Positions 33,795 through 42,203 of a stretch of DNA of 64,000 bases are shown piece by piece. Position numbers and translations under genes: made by a program. Under the pieces are notes generated by a model. The model had not been told where the DNA came from. It searched no databases and was given only the letters and a program-made list of their open reading frames with translations. Within the stretch, counting starts at the first letter, position 1. Each line of letters opens with the position of its first letter. Source of the DNA: Candidatus Pacearchaeota archaeon (GTDB lineage: Archaea; Nanobdellota; Nanobdellia; Pacearchaeales; GW2011-AR1); contig JAIFVX010000002.1 in assembly GCA_019659125.1 (NCBI GenBank), positions 96,002-160,001 of the forward strand. Direction: 5' to 3'.

Positions 33795-36494
33795 CTAGTT
33801 AAAATAGGGTATGTGTCGGCGGATGAAGGCACCCAGCATATTCAAGACAAATACTATTGCTGTGGCTCCAAGAATGAATTCCCAATCCAAGATTGAAAGT
33901 GTTGCCGTGCCGAAGAATGTGCTTAATGGGGTGTAGATGACCATGAGCTGCAAAAGGACCGAGGCAGCGACTGCAATGATGAGATACTTATTGCTAAACC
34001 ATCCAAGCTTGTATTCGGAGCGTATTGCTTGCAGTCTCGCAAGCTCCATCATGATTATAGCGGTAAACGCGATCGTCTGAATCTTGTCCAGATATAATGC
34101 ACCTGAAAGATTTGAATATTCTTTCATAGCCCACCAGAATAACCCAAGGACTGCGGCTGTAATCAATGTTGATACATACACTATGCTGAAAACCATTGAC
34201 CGGCTCATGATCCCTTCGGCGACTCTTCTCGGCGGTTGACCCATAAGATTGTGTGAGCTTGGGTCGACGCTTAATGCAAGAGCCGGAAGGCCGTCAGTGA
34301 CAAGATTAAGCCAGAGAAGCATGACAGCAGTCATGGGAAGAGGCCATCCGAACAGAATTGCGAATAAAATTACTGCAACCTCTCCCACATTGCATGACAA
34401 GAGATAATTGACAAATTTCTGGATGTTCTCGTAGATTCCCCTACCTTCTTCCACTGAATGCACAATGGTAACAAAATTATCATCCTGGAGAATCATGTCG
34501 CTCGCTTCTTTCGTAACATCGGTCCCCGTGATACCCATTGCTATGCCCAGGTTGGCCTTCTTGATCGCGGGAGCATCATTGACACCATCACCAGTCATAG
34601 CAACGATCTGTCCTTGTTTTTGCAAGAGCGTGACGATCGCCATCTTATGCTGAGGTTCGACTCGGGCAAAGATTGATGTCGTCTGGAGTATATTCATCTG
34701 CCCTTCCTCATTAAGTTGTGAGAATGCCGTGCCGTCCATTGAATTTCCCTCAATGCCTATCTCATGCCCTATGGCCTCTGCGGTATGAAGATTATCTCCT
34801 GTAATCATGATGACTCGAATTCCTGCTAACTTGCACATCTTCACTGCTTCAGGAACCTGCGCATGTGGCGGGTCAATCATTCCTTGCAGGCCTGCAAAGA
34901 TTAGCTTTGCCTCGTTCTTTTCTCGCAGCTTGTAATCCTTGTATGCGAATGCAAGAACTCTCAATGCCTTTGTCGCCAAACTGTCATTCAAGGCCATAAT
35001 TTCCTCTCTTTGTTTTTGGCTTAATATCCTCACTTTTCCATTGATAATGATCTTGTCACACTTTGCCAAAATCCTTTCCGGAGCGCCTTTGGTGAAGACA
35101 TAAGCCTTCAATGTCTTCTCGCTCTTGTGGATCGTGCTCATCATCTTTCGTACAGAATCAAAGGGTTCCTCTCCTATCTTTTTCCACTCTGCCTGAAGCT
35201 GTTCCTGATGCAGACCTGCTTTTTCTGCACTAACAAGCAGCGCAGCTTCCGTCGGGTCTCCTGTCACCGAGATTCTTTCTCCCTTTACCAGAGAAGCATT
35301 ATTGCAGAGCGCACCTATTCTAAAGACCATCATATCCTGGTCCTTTAGTTTTTTAGCATCCGCATGTATATCTCCGGTCAGCTCATATCCTGATCCATCG
35401 ACATCAAATAGAGTATTGTTTGTGTAGACTTTCCGCACGGTCATCTCATTCTTCGTCAGGGTTCCTGTCTTATCGCAGCATATCACGGTTGTCTCTCCAA
35501 GAGTCTCTACCGATGGAAGTTTCCTGATGAGGGCATTTTGCCTAAGCATCTTCATGACACCTATGGCAAGAGCGATGGTGACAATGGCTGGAAGCCCTTC
35601 AGGAACAGCGGCAACGGCAAGGGAAACGGCCGTCAAAAGCCAGTCTTTTGCCTCAAGGAAGAATCGTTGCACATCCCCATTCATAAGATGAGTGACATCA
35701 CCATCCTTGAATATGCCTACCGTGAAAATAATTGCACAAATCACCAACGTAGTTATGCCGATTCGATGACCGAGAACCTCAAGTTTTTTCTGAAGAGGAG
35801 TCTGCTCATCTTCAACGGATGCGATCATAGTTGCAATCTTACCTATTTGAGTATTCATGCCCGTGCCGACAACAATGGCCTTTGCCCTACCTCGAGTCAC
35901 AATGGTGCCTGAGAATATCATGTTTGAACGCTCGGCAAGTGGCGTGGCCTCTTGAAGGGCATCAAGCTTCTTCGATACAGGAACTGACTCTCCTGTAAGG
36001 GAAGCCTCTGAAACCTGGAGATTGAAATGTTCAAGAAGCCTGGAATCTGCAGGGATCTTTGACCCTTCCTCGACCATAATGATATCGCCAGGGACGAGTT
36101 CCTTGACTTCAATCATGGTTTGCTTCCCATCACGTAAGACAAGGGCCTGCAATCCTGAAAGTCTTTTCAGCGCTTCAATTGCCTTCTCAGCCTTATACTC
36201 CTGCATGAAGCCAAAGATTGCATTGAACAATAGTATGGCGAGGATGGATATGCTGTCAACAATCTCATCAGCTATGAGGGAGAGGACAAGTGCAAAGATA
36301 AGAATGTAGATGATAAAGCTCCTGAATTGATTGAGGAAAAGAATGACTGGATTTATCTTTTTCTTCGCTTTTAGCTCATTAAGCCCATACGTCGCTCTCC
36401 TTTTAACAACTTCCTGCGACGAAAGGCCTGTAGCAGGGCTGACTCCAAGGGAATAAAGTACATCCTCGGCTTTTTGTGTGTATGCTTCCATCAA
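33795..36494 (-). CDS. P-type ATPase, type IIA-like Ca2+ (or Mn2+) pump
   Basis: 899 residues. The N-terminal cation-ATPase domain begins YSLGVSPATGLSSQEV. The actuator motif is VSEASLTGESVPVSKK, the TM4 ion site VPEGLPAIVTIALA, and the phosphorylation site CCDKTGTLTKNEM, Asp near residue 340. The hinge is MTGDGVNDAPAIKKA. TM5-6 carry NVGEVAVILF and NLVTDGLPALALSVDP, the Ca2+-site residues of SERCA-type pumps. There is no heavy-metal-binding domain or CPC motif, so copper transport is unlikely. It is the last gene of the CPFC-peptide operon, with ATGA coupling to the ATP-cone gene. Confidence 0.92.
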   Translation of the reverse strand: MMEAYTQKAEDVLYSLGVSPATGLSSQEVVKRRATYGLNELKAKKKINPVILFLNQFRSFIIYILIFALVLSLIADEIVDSISILAILLFNAIFGFMQEYKAEKAIEALKRLSGLQALVLRDGKQTMIEVKELVPGDIIMVEEGSKIPADSRLLEHFNLQVSEASLTGESVPVSKKLDALQEATPLAERSNMIFSGTIVTRGRAKAIVVGTGMNTQIGKIATMIASVEDEQTPLQKKLEVLGHRIGITTLVICAIIFTVGIFKDGDVTHLMNGDVQRFFLEAKDWLLTAVSLAVAAVPEGLPAIVTIALAIGVMKMLRQNALIRKLPSVETLGETTVICCDKTGTLTKNEMTVRKVYTNNTLFDVDGSGYELTGDIHADAKKLKDQDMMVFRIGALCNNASLVKGERISVTGDPTEAALLVSAEKAGLHQEQLQAEWKKIGEEPFDSVRKMMSTIHKSEKTLKAYVFTKGAPERILAKCDKIIINGKVRILSQKQREEIMALNDSLATKALRVLAFAYKDYKLREKNEAKLIFAGLQGMIDPPHAQVPEAVKMCKLAGIRVIMITGDNLHTAEAIGHEIGIEGNSMDGTAFSQLNEEGQMNILQTTSIFARVEPQHKMAIVTLLQKQGQIVAMTGDGVNDAPAIKKANLGIAMGITGTDVTKEASDMILQDDNFVTIVHSVEEGRGIYENIQKFVNYLLSCNVGEVAVILFAILFGWPLPMTAVMLLWLNLVTDGLPALALSVDPSSHNLMGQPPRRVAEGIMSRSMVFSIVYVSTLITAAVLGLFWWAMKEYSNLSGALYLDKIQTIAFTAIIMMELARLQAIRSEYKLGWFSNKYLIIAVAASVLLQLMVIYTPLSTFFGTATLSILDWEFILGATAIVFVLNMLGAFIRRHIPYFN

Positions 36495-36754
36495 CAGAGA
36501 TCGAGATGATGCTCGTACATGAGTGCAACGTCCTTGTCATTTAACGCCTTGATAACCTGCTGTCGTATTTCTGAAGATGAAATTATTCCCCGCTGTTTCT
36601 TGACCCATTGCGTGATCTTCTTAGAAGTCTTTGCTGCAATGCTTTCTGACTTTTTTTCAGGATAATGACAATTCAGTGCTGCTGCGTAACAGGATGCATA
36701 TATCTTTCTTTCATCATATTTTTCTTCCTTGCCTTGTCGCTTTATGATTTCCAT
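36491..36754 (-). CDS. Stand-alone ATP-cone domain protein
   Basis: 87 residues from ATG 36754. IIKRQGKEEKYDERKIYASCYAAALN...ESIAAKTSKKITQW...ISSSEIRQQVIKALNDKD covers the entire ATP-cone domain found at the N-terminus of ribonucleotide reductases and in NrdR. No catalytic or zinc-ribbon part is attached. The start overlaps the CcdA-like stop as TGATG, and its own stop overlaps the Ca2+-ATPase start as ATGA. It is thus tightly embedded in the operon. An ATP/dATP-sensing regulatory role is inference. The track's start at 36799 is rejected. Confidence 0.75.
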   Translation of the reverse strand: MEIIKRQGKEEKYDERKIYASCYAAALNCHYPEKKSESIAAKTSKKITQWVKKQRGIISSSEIRQQVIKALNDKDVALMYEHHLDLC

Positions 36755-37461
36755 CAGTTCAAGTTGATGACTCCATTTGCAATTAATATGAGAAGCCATC
36801 CCAATGATATCAAGATGAGCCCTGTAAATAGCCTCATGTATGCCTTATTATCTTGTTTCCATTGCTGGATGTGTTGGAGCTTCGATCCGATGAGGACCAT
36901 GAAGAGTATCACCACGAGAGGCATGACGAATATTATGTTATAGATGATAAGCAACACAAATGCGCTCATATTGAAGTTCTGCGAAAGTAAAAGGGTTATT
37001 GCAAGGTAAGGTCCTCCCGTACAAGGAAGCTCTACTGAAGCAACAAAAACCCCGAGGAATACGACTGTACCCATAGTAAGATTTTTCATCTTGTTCTTTA
37101 TCATATCAGAGTATTTTACTGGAATCATGAGAGAGAATCCTTCACCATACCAGAAGTAATCCTTTATTTCTATGATTCCTGCAAACACCACTAAAAGACC
37201 GACAACAATTGAAATGTATTCTGCAATGACTATGGGAATTGCAGCCATAAACGATATAAGACCAAGACCATAGATAAAATAGGTGAGATAGACTGCTCCG
37301 ATGTAGATCAATCCTATTTTAAGAAGCTCTCCTTTTCTTTTTCCTACGAGAATTGTGGAAACAAGAAGGATAAGCACACCTATAGCACAAGGGTTGATGG
37401 AATCAACTGCAGCCGTGACAAGGACTGTTGCCAATGTGGGAAGCGTTATTGCTATGGCCAT
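36754..37461 (-). CDS. CcdA/DsbD-type thiol-disulfide transmembrane protein
   Basis: 235 residues, about six transmembrane helices. Two cysteines sit in the family positions: VDSINPCAIGVLILLV in TM1 and ASVELPCTGGPYLAIT in TM4. Such proteins pass reducing equivalents from cytoplasmic thioredoxin across the membrane to extracytoplasmic thiol proteins. A canonical AGGAGG Shine-Dalgarno site lies 6 nt before the ATG. The upstream gene encodes a His- and Cys-containing extracytoplasmic protein, a possible partner. Downstream are the ATP-cone and Ca2+-ATPase genes. Confidence 0.85.
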   Translation of the reverse strand: MAIAITLPTLATVLVTAAVDSINPCAIGVLILLVSTILVGKRKGELLKIGLIYIGAVYLTYFIYGLGLISFMAAIPIVIAEYISIVVGLLVVFAGIIEIKDYFWYGEGFSLMIPVKYSDMIKNKMKNLTMGTVVFLGVFVASVELPCTGGPYLAITLLLSQNFNMSAFVLLIIYNIIFVMPLVVILFMVLIGSKLQHIQQWKQDNKAYMRLFTGLILISLGWLLILIANGVINLN

Positions 37462-38162
37462 ACTTTTCCTCCTATCTCAATCCTCTTTCGTTGCATTGAA
37501 TAATCCCAATCATTGGCAGCCCAGCTGTCACATAGTAATGAGGTTGTTGATGCATTCGAGTCATCAAAAAGAATTATAATGCAGTCTCCTGGTGGCACTA
37601 ATGATGATGGATAGGGAACATACTCTTGAGGATTATCTATTTTCTTTCCATCGACGTAGACTTTTAGTGTTGCAGGATTGTTTCCGCAGGAATCTCCATT
37701 GCTAACAGCACGGAAGCCAGATTCCGTCGGATAACTTACCTGAGATGACGTCAGGCTGCCCCCAATGGTGGAGAAATAGTTGCCTAGAGAGATGGTATCC
37801 AATGAGGAAACAACTCCCTCAATATGGATCCTTCCGTCATTGTGACTATGGATGAGAGGAGAGCCAATCTTGTTATTCGGGAAATGTGCTTGTACTAACT
37901 CAAGCTTTTCCCCGCAGACAATCACTTCATAATCTGCATGCCAATGGACAGGGCCCTTTGTTTCTGAAGTGACGTTTTGGTAGACAGTATGGCCTGCAAG
38001 ATACAACGATGCGAGAACTGTTGGAATGACCATAATCCAGAACATTGTCCTCTTTTGATTTGGAGAAAATGAATCTTTCTTGAAAAGAGATATGATGACG
38101 GTTATAACCAGCAGTACTGAAGCAGCTTCTATATATATGACAGGATCAAACCAGTCAATCAT
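37452..38162 (-). CDS. Membrane protein with HWHA/HSH...H putative metal-binding domain
   Basis: 236 residues. Two N-terminal helices (AASVLLVITVIISLF and MFWIMVIPTVLASLYLAG) precede an extracytoplasmic domain. That domain has GPVHWHADYEVIVCGEKL and PLIHSHNDGRIHIEG, so five closely grouped histidines plus Cys could bind copper or another metal. Further cysteines occur in GDSCGN, PPGDCI and LLCDSW. Similar HWHA...HxHxDGxIH domains occur in uncharacterised archaeal proteins, to my recollection. It overlaps the CcdA-like gene by 10 nt, suggesting that CcdA keeps its thiols reduced. Function unproven. Confidence 0.6.
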   Translation of the reverse strand: MIDWFDPVIYIEAASVLLVITVIISLFKKDSFSPNQKRTMFWIMVIPTVLASLYLAGHTVYQNVTSETKGPVHWHADYEVIVCGEKLELVQAHFPNNKIGSPLIHSHNDGRIHIEGVVSSLDTISLGNYFSTIGGSLTSSQVSYPTESGFRAVSNGDSCGNNPATLKVYVDGKKIDNPQEYVPYPSSLVPPGDCIIILFDDSNASTTSLLCDSWAANDWDYSMQRKRIEIGGKVWP

Positions 38163-38165
38163 TGA

Positions 38166-38246
38166 TTAGCAGAAGGGACAGCCCTCGTTATCCTCTTTCG
38201 TTATAGGCTTTTTCTTTTGCTTTTTTTTGCTCTTTTTTTCAGCCAT
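38166..38246 (-). CDS. 26-residue Lys-rich peptide ending in CPFC
   Basis: MAEKKSKKKQKKKPITKEDN followed by EGCPFC: nine lysines in 26 residues, then a C-terminal CxxC. It is too short for many gene callers. The ATG at 38246 lies near-symmetrically opposite the DLD start across a shared TATA element. The stop is 3 nt from the next ATG, making it the first gene of the operon with the HWHA protein and CcdA. The CPFC tail could be a thiol/metal site or redox substrate. The track's 72-residue version reads through the promoter and is rejected. Confidence 0.5.
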   Translation of the reverse strand: MAEKKSKKKQKKKPITKEDNEGCPFC

Positions 38247-38270
38247 ACTTCTTACAGAATTATAGGAAAC

Positions 38271-38279
38271 TATATAAAC
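38271..38279. promoter_or_regulatory. Shared TATA element, CPFC-peptide operon and dihydrolipoamide dehydrogenase
   Basis: tatataaac is centred about 28 nt from ATG 38246 (minus) and about 30 nt from ATG 38304 (plus). Both directions would have leaderless or nearly leaderless mRNAs. Confidence 0.5.
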
Positions 38280-38303
38280 ATTTCTTTGTATTTTCATGCA
38301 GAC

Positions 38304-39656
38304 ATGGGAAAATACGACTTGATTGTTGTCGGGGGTGGTACTGCTGGTTTGAGGACTTCGCTTTATGCTGCAGGTCACGGACACAGCACTGCATTGATAG
38401 ATCCTGGAATTCTAGGAGGGACATGCCTCAACACAGGATGCATTCCCACCAAAAGCATGCTTCATGCATCTCATCTTTTTCACTCCATCCAGAATGCAAA
38501 GATGTTCGGTATTGATGCAAGCGCAAAGATCAATTTCAAGGCACTTATGAAACGCGTACATGACATTGTACAAGATGGACAGGACCATATTGAGACCAGC
38601 ATTCACAATAAGAATTTAACCTTGATCAAAGGCAAGGCAACATTCATCTCAAAAGATTCTGTGCAGGTGAATGGACAGACACTCTCAGCAGATAAGTTCA
38701 TCATATGCACTGGAGCAAAGGCACGGGTCGCTCCTGTGAAGGGCTTGGAAAATGTAAAATATATGGTGAGTGATGATGTTCTTGATTTGCAATCGCTGCC
38801 GAAGTCTATTGCAATCATTGGGGGTGGATATATTGCAGTTGAGTTTGCGACGTTTTTCAGCGAACTAGGAACTAAAGTATACATCCTTGAACGGAATCCC
38901 CAGATTTTGAAGGATTTAGATGATGACATCATTCAACTTCTCAGTGAGCACTATGTTGAACAAGGCATCTCCCTACTTACACCAAGCGATATTGTTGAAG
39001 TAGGACAGGAAGGAGATATGAAAAAAATAACATACACTATGGGAAACAAGACACAAACCGTGAAGGTAGAACAGCTGCTCATCGCTACGGGAAGGGCTCC
39101 GAATACATTCAATCTTGGTCTTGATAAAGCTGGTGTTAAAGTAGGAGAGAAAGGTAATATCGAAGTTGAAGATAATTTGCAAACAACGAACAAGAATATC
39201 TATGCCATCGGTGATGTCACGGGAAGGGCTCCCTTTGCTCACGCGGCAAAACGGGAATCTCATATTGCATTAGTCAATGCATTGGAAGGAAAAAAGGAAA
39301 CTATGAACTTTGGCCTTGTGCCCTGGGCAATCTTTTCAGAACCAACTATCGGAGGCGTTGGGTTGAGTGAGAAACAAGCTAAAGAAAGAAAAGTAAATTA
39401 TGGTACGCTCAAGGCAAACTTCTCAAGAGCGGGAAGGGCAACGGTCATTGGAAACACTCTAGGATTTGCAAAAGTACTCTATGATAAGAAAAACAGGAAA
39501 ATTATCGGAAGCACTCTTATAGGGCCAAGGGCCGATGAATTGATCCATGAATTTGTTGCGCTCATCAATGCAGAAGCAAAGATTGACATCCTTAACGACA
39601 TCATTCACATCCATCCCACTTTATCAGAAGTGTTTGAAGCTCTCAAGGAAGCCTAA
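38304..39656 (+). CDS. lpdA: Dihydrolipoamide dehydrogenase-like flavoprotein disulfide reductase (probable E3)
   Basis: 450 residues from ATG 38304. FAD motif YDLIVVGGGTAGLRTSLYAA, redox-active disulfide LGGTCLNTGCIPTKSML, NAD motif IAIIGGGYIAVEFATFF, second FAD motif NIYAIGDVTGRAPFAHAAKR, and the C-terminal catalytic HIHPTLSEVFEAL are all present. It oxidises protein-bound dihydrolipoamide with NAD. It is the only E3 candidate here for the PDH operon at 55432-59377. Mercuric reductase is unlikely because the C-terminal CC pair is missing. The first 29 residues of the track ORF are rejected. Confidence 0.87.
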   Translation: MGKYDLIVVGGGTAGLRTSLYAAGHGHSTALIDPGILGGTCLNTGCIPTKSMLHASHLFHSIQNAKMFGIDASAKINFKALMKRVHDIVQDGQDHIETSIHNKNLTLIKGKATFISKDSVQVNGQTLSADKFIICTGAKARVAPVKGLENVKYMVSDDVLDLQSLPKSIAIIGGGYIAVEFATFFSELGTKVYILERNPQILKDLDDDIIQLLSEHYVEQGISLLTPSDIVEVGQEGDMKKITYTMGNKTQTVKVEQLLIATGRAPNTFNLGLDKAGVKVGEKGNIEVEDNLQTTNKNIYAIGDVTGRAPFAHAAKRESHIALVNALEGKKETMNFGLVPWAIFSEPTIGGVGLSEKQAKERKVNYGTLKANFSRAGRATVIGNTLGFAKVLYDKKNRKIIGSTLIGPRADELIHEFVALINAEAKIDILNDIIHIHPTLSEVFEALKEA

Positions 39657-40765
39657 AGTTTTACCCTTTTCATCTCTTCTAAGGAAGGAATGATCTTCTT
39701 TGCGGTCGGGTTCTTTACAGCAGAGGAAATCTTCAATGCAGCATTGTAAAATAACTCTTCATCAAGGTTCTTTATCTTCTCTGCAAGTATCTTTTTCATA
39801 AGGAAAGGGAAGACAAGAACATTATTGACAGGATTATCGAAATCACTTCTTCCTGTTGCAGCTATTACAGCTCCAGCAGCCCTTGCATCATCAGGAAGTA
39901 TCTCAGGGTCTGGATTTGAGAGGGCAAAGACAATTGGCTTCTTATCCATTGATTCAATCATTTTTTTGCTGACGAGATTTTTTTCACTTGAAACTCCAAT
40001 GAAGACCTCTGCATTTCTTAGTGCATTTGAAAGATCTCCTCTTATTCTTTTCTGATTGGTAAGAGCTGCAATCTTTTCCTTATAATGATTTAAATGTGGC
40101 CTTCCTTCATAGATAATGCCCTTGCTGTCAGTCACTATAATATGTTTGGCTCCCGCATAACGAAGTAGGTTTGTTATTCCATATCCTGCTGTTCCTGCAC
40201 CAGCAATCACAATACTTACTTTCTCTATTCTCTTTCTCACGACTTTCAGAGCATTGAGGAGTGCGGCAAGAGCTGCGATGGCAGTTCCCTGCTGATCGTC
40301 ATGAAATACTGGGATTTCCAGTCCTTTCAATCGCTCAAGAATTTCTAGACACTTCGGGGATTCTATATCCTCAAGGTTGATTGCACCAAATGTAGGAGCG
40401 ATATTCTTTATGAATGAAATAATTTCTTCTTTATCCTGTGTCTTGATGCAGAGAGGGATTGCGTTCACGTTACCATAGGCCTTGAACAACATTGCTTTCC
40501 CTTCCATGACGGGAAGTGCTGCCTCAGGACCTTTATTACCGAGACCAAGAATCCTTGAACCATCACACACAATCGCAATAGTGTTTCCTTTTCCCGTATA
40601 TTCATATACAGTATCTTTGTTTTTGGCAATTTCCTGCACAATATGAGCAACACCCGGAGTATAGAGGAGTTTTAAGTTGGAATGATTTACAGGAATCTTT
40701 GGATTAACTTCTATCTTACCTTGCAGTCTCTTATGCAACTTTTTTGATTCATCCTCAATAGTCAT
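39653..40765 (-). CDS. Malic enzyme (malate dehydrogenase, oxaloacetate-decarboxylating)
   Basis: 370 residues, the short bacterial/archaeal class. LLYTPGVAHIVQEIAKN is the malic N-terminal signature, and AIVCDGSRILGLGNKGPEAALPVMEGKAML, INLEDIESPKC and PVFHDDQQGTAIAALAALLNAL hold the catalytic and Mg-binding residues. The Rossmann part is VIAGAGTAGYGITNLL. It converts malate to pyruvate, CO2 and NAD(P)H. It is coupled by ATGA to the aspartase/fumarase gene, which suggests a fumarate-malate-pyruvate or aspartate-to-pyruvate route. Confidence 0.9.
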   Translation of the reverse strand: MTIEDESKKLHKRLQGKIEVNPKIPVNHSNLKLLYTPGVAHIVQEIAKNKDTVYEYTGKGNTIAIVCDGSRILGLGNKGPEAALPVMEGKAMLFKAYGNVNAIPLCIKTQDKEEIISFIKNIAPTFGAINLEDIESPKCLEILERLKGLEIPVFHDDQQGTAIAALAALLNALKVVRKRIEKVSIVIAGAGTAGYGITNLLRYAGAKHIIVTDSKGIIYEGRPHLNHYKEKIAALTNQKRIRGDLSNALRNAEVFIGVSSEKNLVSKKMIESMDKKPIVFALSNPDPEILPDDARAAGAVIAATGRSDFDNPVNNVLVFPFLMKKILAEKIKNLDEELFYNAALKISSAVKNPTAKKIIPSLEEMKRVKL

Positions 40766-42129
40766 TTTAACGCCTTGTTCAGCGTCTCTTCATCCATGAG
40801 ATGCTGCTCTAAAATAATTTCTCGAATAGTTTTTCCTTTCATGTATGCCTGTTGGACAACACTTGAGGCCTTCTGATAACCAATGTGAGGAGTTAGCGCA
40901 GTCACTAGGAGGGGATTTTTTTCCACGTAATCCTTAATCTTTCCCTTATGTGCTTTCATTCCATTGATACAATGAAGGGAGAAAATATCAAGTGCTTTTG
41001 TCAAGACTTCTATAGAATGAATGAGAGCATGGGCAGCAAGAGGCATCATGACATTCAACTCGAGCTGTCCGGCTTGTGAACACAAAGTGATAGCTGTGTC
41101 GTTGCTTATTACATAGAATCCAACCATATCTACCATTTCGGCAATGGATGGATTCACTTTTCCAGGCATGATTGAAGAGCCAGGCTGCACTGCAGGCAAT
41201 TCAACTTCATCAATTCCTGAAGTGGGACCTGAACTAAGCAGACGTAGATCATTGGCGATCTTTATTAGATCTTCCGCAAGAACTTTCAGGGATGAACTGA
41301 TCGAAGAAATGGTAGAAAGACTTTGCGTTTCTCCAAACAAATTTCCAGGATGAAATTTTGCTCTCGTCATCGCATACAATTCCTTGTACATTGACTTTCT
41401 AAATCGTTCAGGAGCATTCACTGAGGTCCCGACAGCGGTTCCTCCCAAGTTTATCTTCAACAAGTCAGAGTATATTTTTCCTAGTGATTTTCTATCATTG
41501 GCTATTGTGGCTGCATATCCTCCAAACTCCTGACCAAGAGTAAGGGGAACCGCATCACGTAGGTGAGTTCTCCCTGTTTTCTTTATTGATTTCCATTCTC
41601 GCGATTTTTTCTGAAGCGCTTCTTCAACATGGTGTAATGCAGGAAACAATTGCTTAGATATGGCTTGATAGGCTGCGACATGGATTGCAGAGTGAAAGAC
41701 ATCGTTTGTTGACTGGCCAAGATTGACATGGTCATGAGGATCGATGATTCCGTAAGAACCTCTTGTCTTATGAAGTATTTCCAAAGCTCGATTAGCGATC
41801 ACCTCATTGATGTTCATATGTTCTGAGGTGCCAGCACCTGCCTGGAACACATCCAGGGGAAATTGATCGTTCAGCTTCCCATAAATCACATCCTCGCATG
41901 CACGTACAATTGCGTTCGCTTTGTTCTCGTCAAGCCTCTTTATTCTTTTGTTTGCAATAGCAGCTGCTTTTTTTATCATCGCCAAGGCTTGGACAAGCTT
42001 CATGGAAAAATGAAGTCCGCTAATAGGGAAATTTTCTAACGCTCTTTGAGTGGCAATACCATAATACACCTGAGAAGGAATCTTCTTTGATCCCAGATAG
42101 TCCTTTTCTACTCTATATCCTCTTTTCAT
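40762..42129 (-). CDS. Aspartate ammonia-lyase/class II fumarase family (aspartase-like)
   Basis: 455 residues. YRVEKDYLGSKKIPSQVYYG, ALENFPISG, FQAGAGTSEHMNINEVIANRA and DHVNLGQSTNDVF are more like aspartase than fumarase. The signature loop is GSSIMPGKVNPSIAEMV, and ISNDTAITLCSQAGQLELNV again resembles AspA, while VTALTPHIGYQKAS is fumarase-like. It yields fumarate from aspartate, or interconverts fumarate and malate. With malic enzyme downstream and a divergent fumarate-reductase-type flavoprotein, either fits. TATA (atttatatg) is centred about 24 nt upstream. Confidence 0.8.
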   Translation of the reverse strand: MKRGYRVEKDYLGSKKIPSQVYYGIATQRALENFPISGLHFSMKLVQALAMIKKAAAIANKRIKRLDENKANAIVRACEDVIYGKLNDQFPLDVFQAGAGTSEHMNINEVIANRALEILHKTRGSYGIIDPHDHVNLGQSTNDVFHSAIHVAAYQAISKQLFPALHHVEEALQKKSREWKSIKKTGRTHLRDAVPLTLGQEFGGYAATIANDRKSLGKIYSDLLKINLGGTAVGTSVNAPERFRKSMYKELYAMTRAKFHPGNLFGETQSLSTISSISSSLKVLAEDLIKIANDLRLLSSGPTSGIDEVELPAVQPGSSIMPGKVNPSIAEMVDMVGFYVISNDTAITLCSQAGQLELNVMMPLAAHALIHSIEVLTKALDIFSLHCINGMKAHKGKIKDYVEKNPLLVTALTPHIGYQKASSVVQQAYMKGKTIREIILEQHLMDEETLNKALK

Positions 42130-42148
42130 TTTCTAATAAGCCTTAGGG

Positions 42149-42182
42149 CATATAAATGTCTTTTCCTCATAAGATTTATAAC
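42149..42182. promoter_or_regulatory. Paired divergent TATA boxes, aspartase-like and flavoprotein genes
   Basis: catataaat at about 42149-42157 (atttatatg on the minus strand) serves ATG 42129, and gatttataac at about 42173-42182 serves ATG 42204. Each is 24-26 nt from its start codon, suggesting leaderless transcripts in both directions. Confidence 0.5.
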
Positions 42183-42203
42183 AGATTTGTTCTTATTGGA
42201 GTA

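Noticed and set aside
33795-36494. Copper-exporting P-type ATPase, suggested by the His-rich neighbour
   Set aside because: No CPC motif or heavy-metal domain. PEGLP and NLVTDGLP are Ca2+-pump signatures.
38304-39656. Mercuric reductase
   Set aside because: The C-terminal vicinal cysteines and the N-terminal metal domain are absent. HIHPTLSEVFEAL fits lipoamide dehydrogenase.
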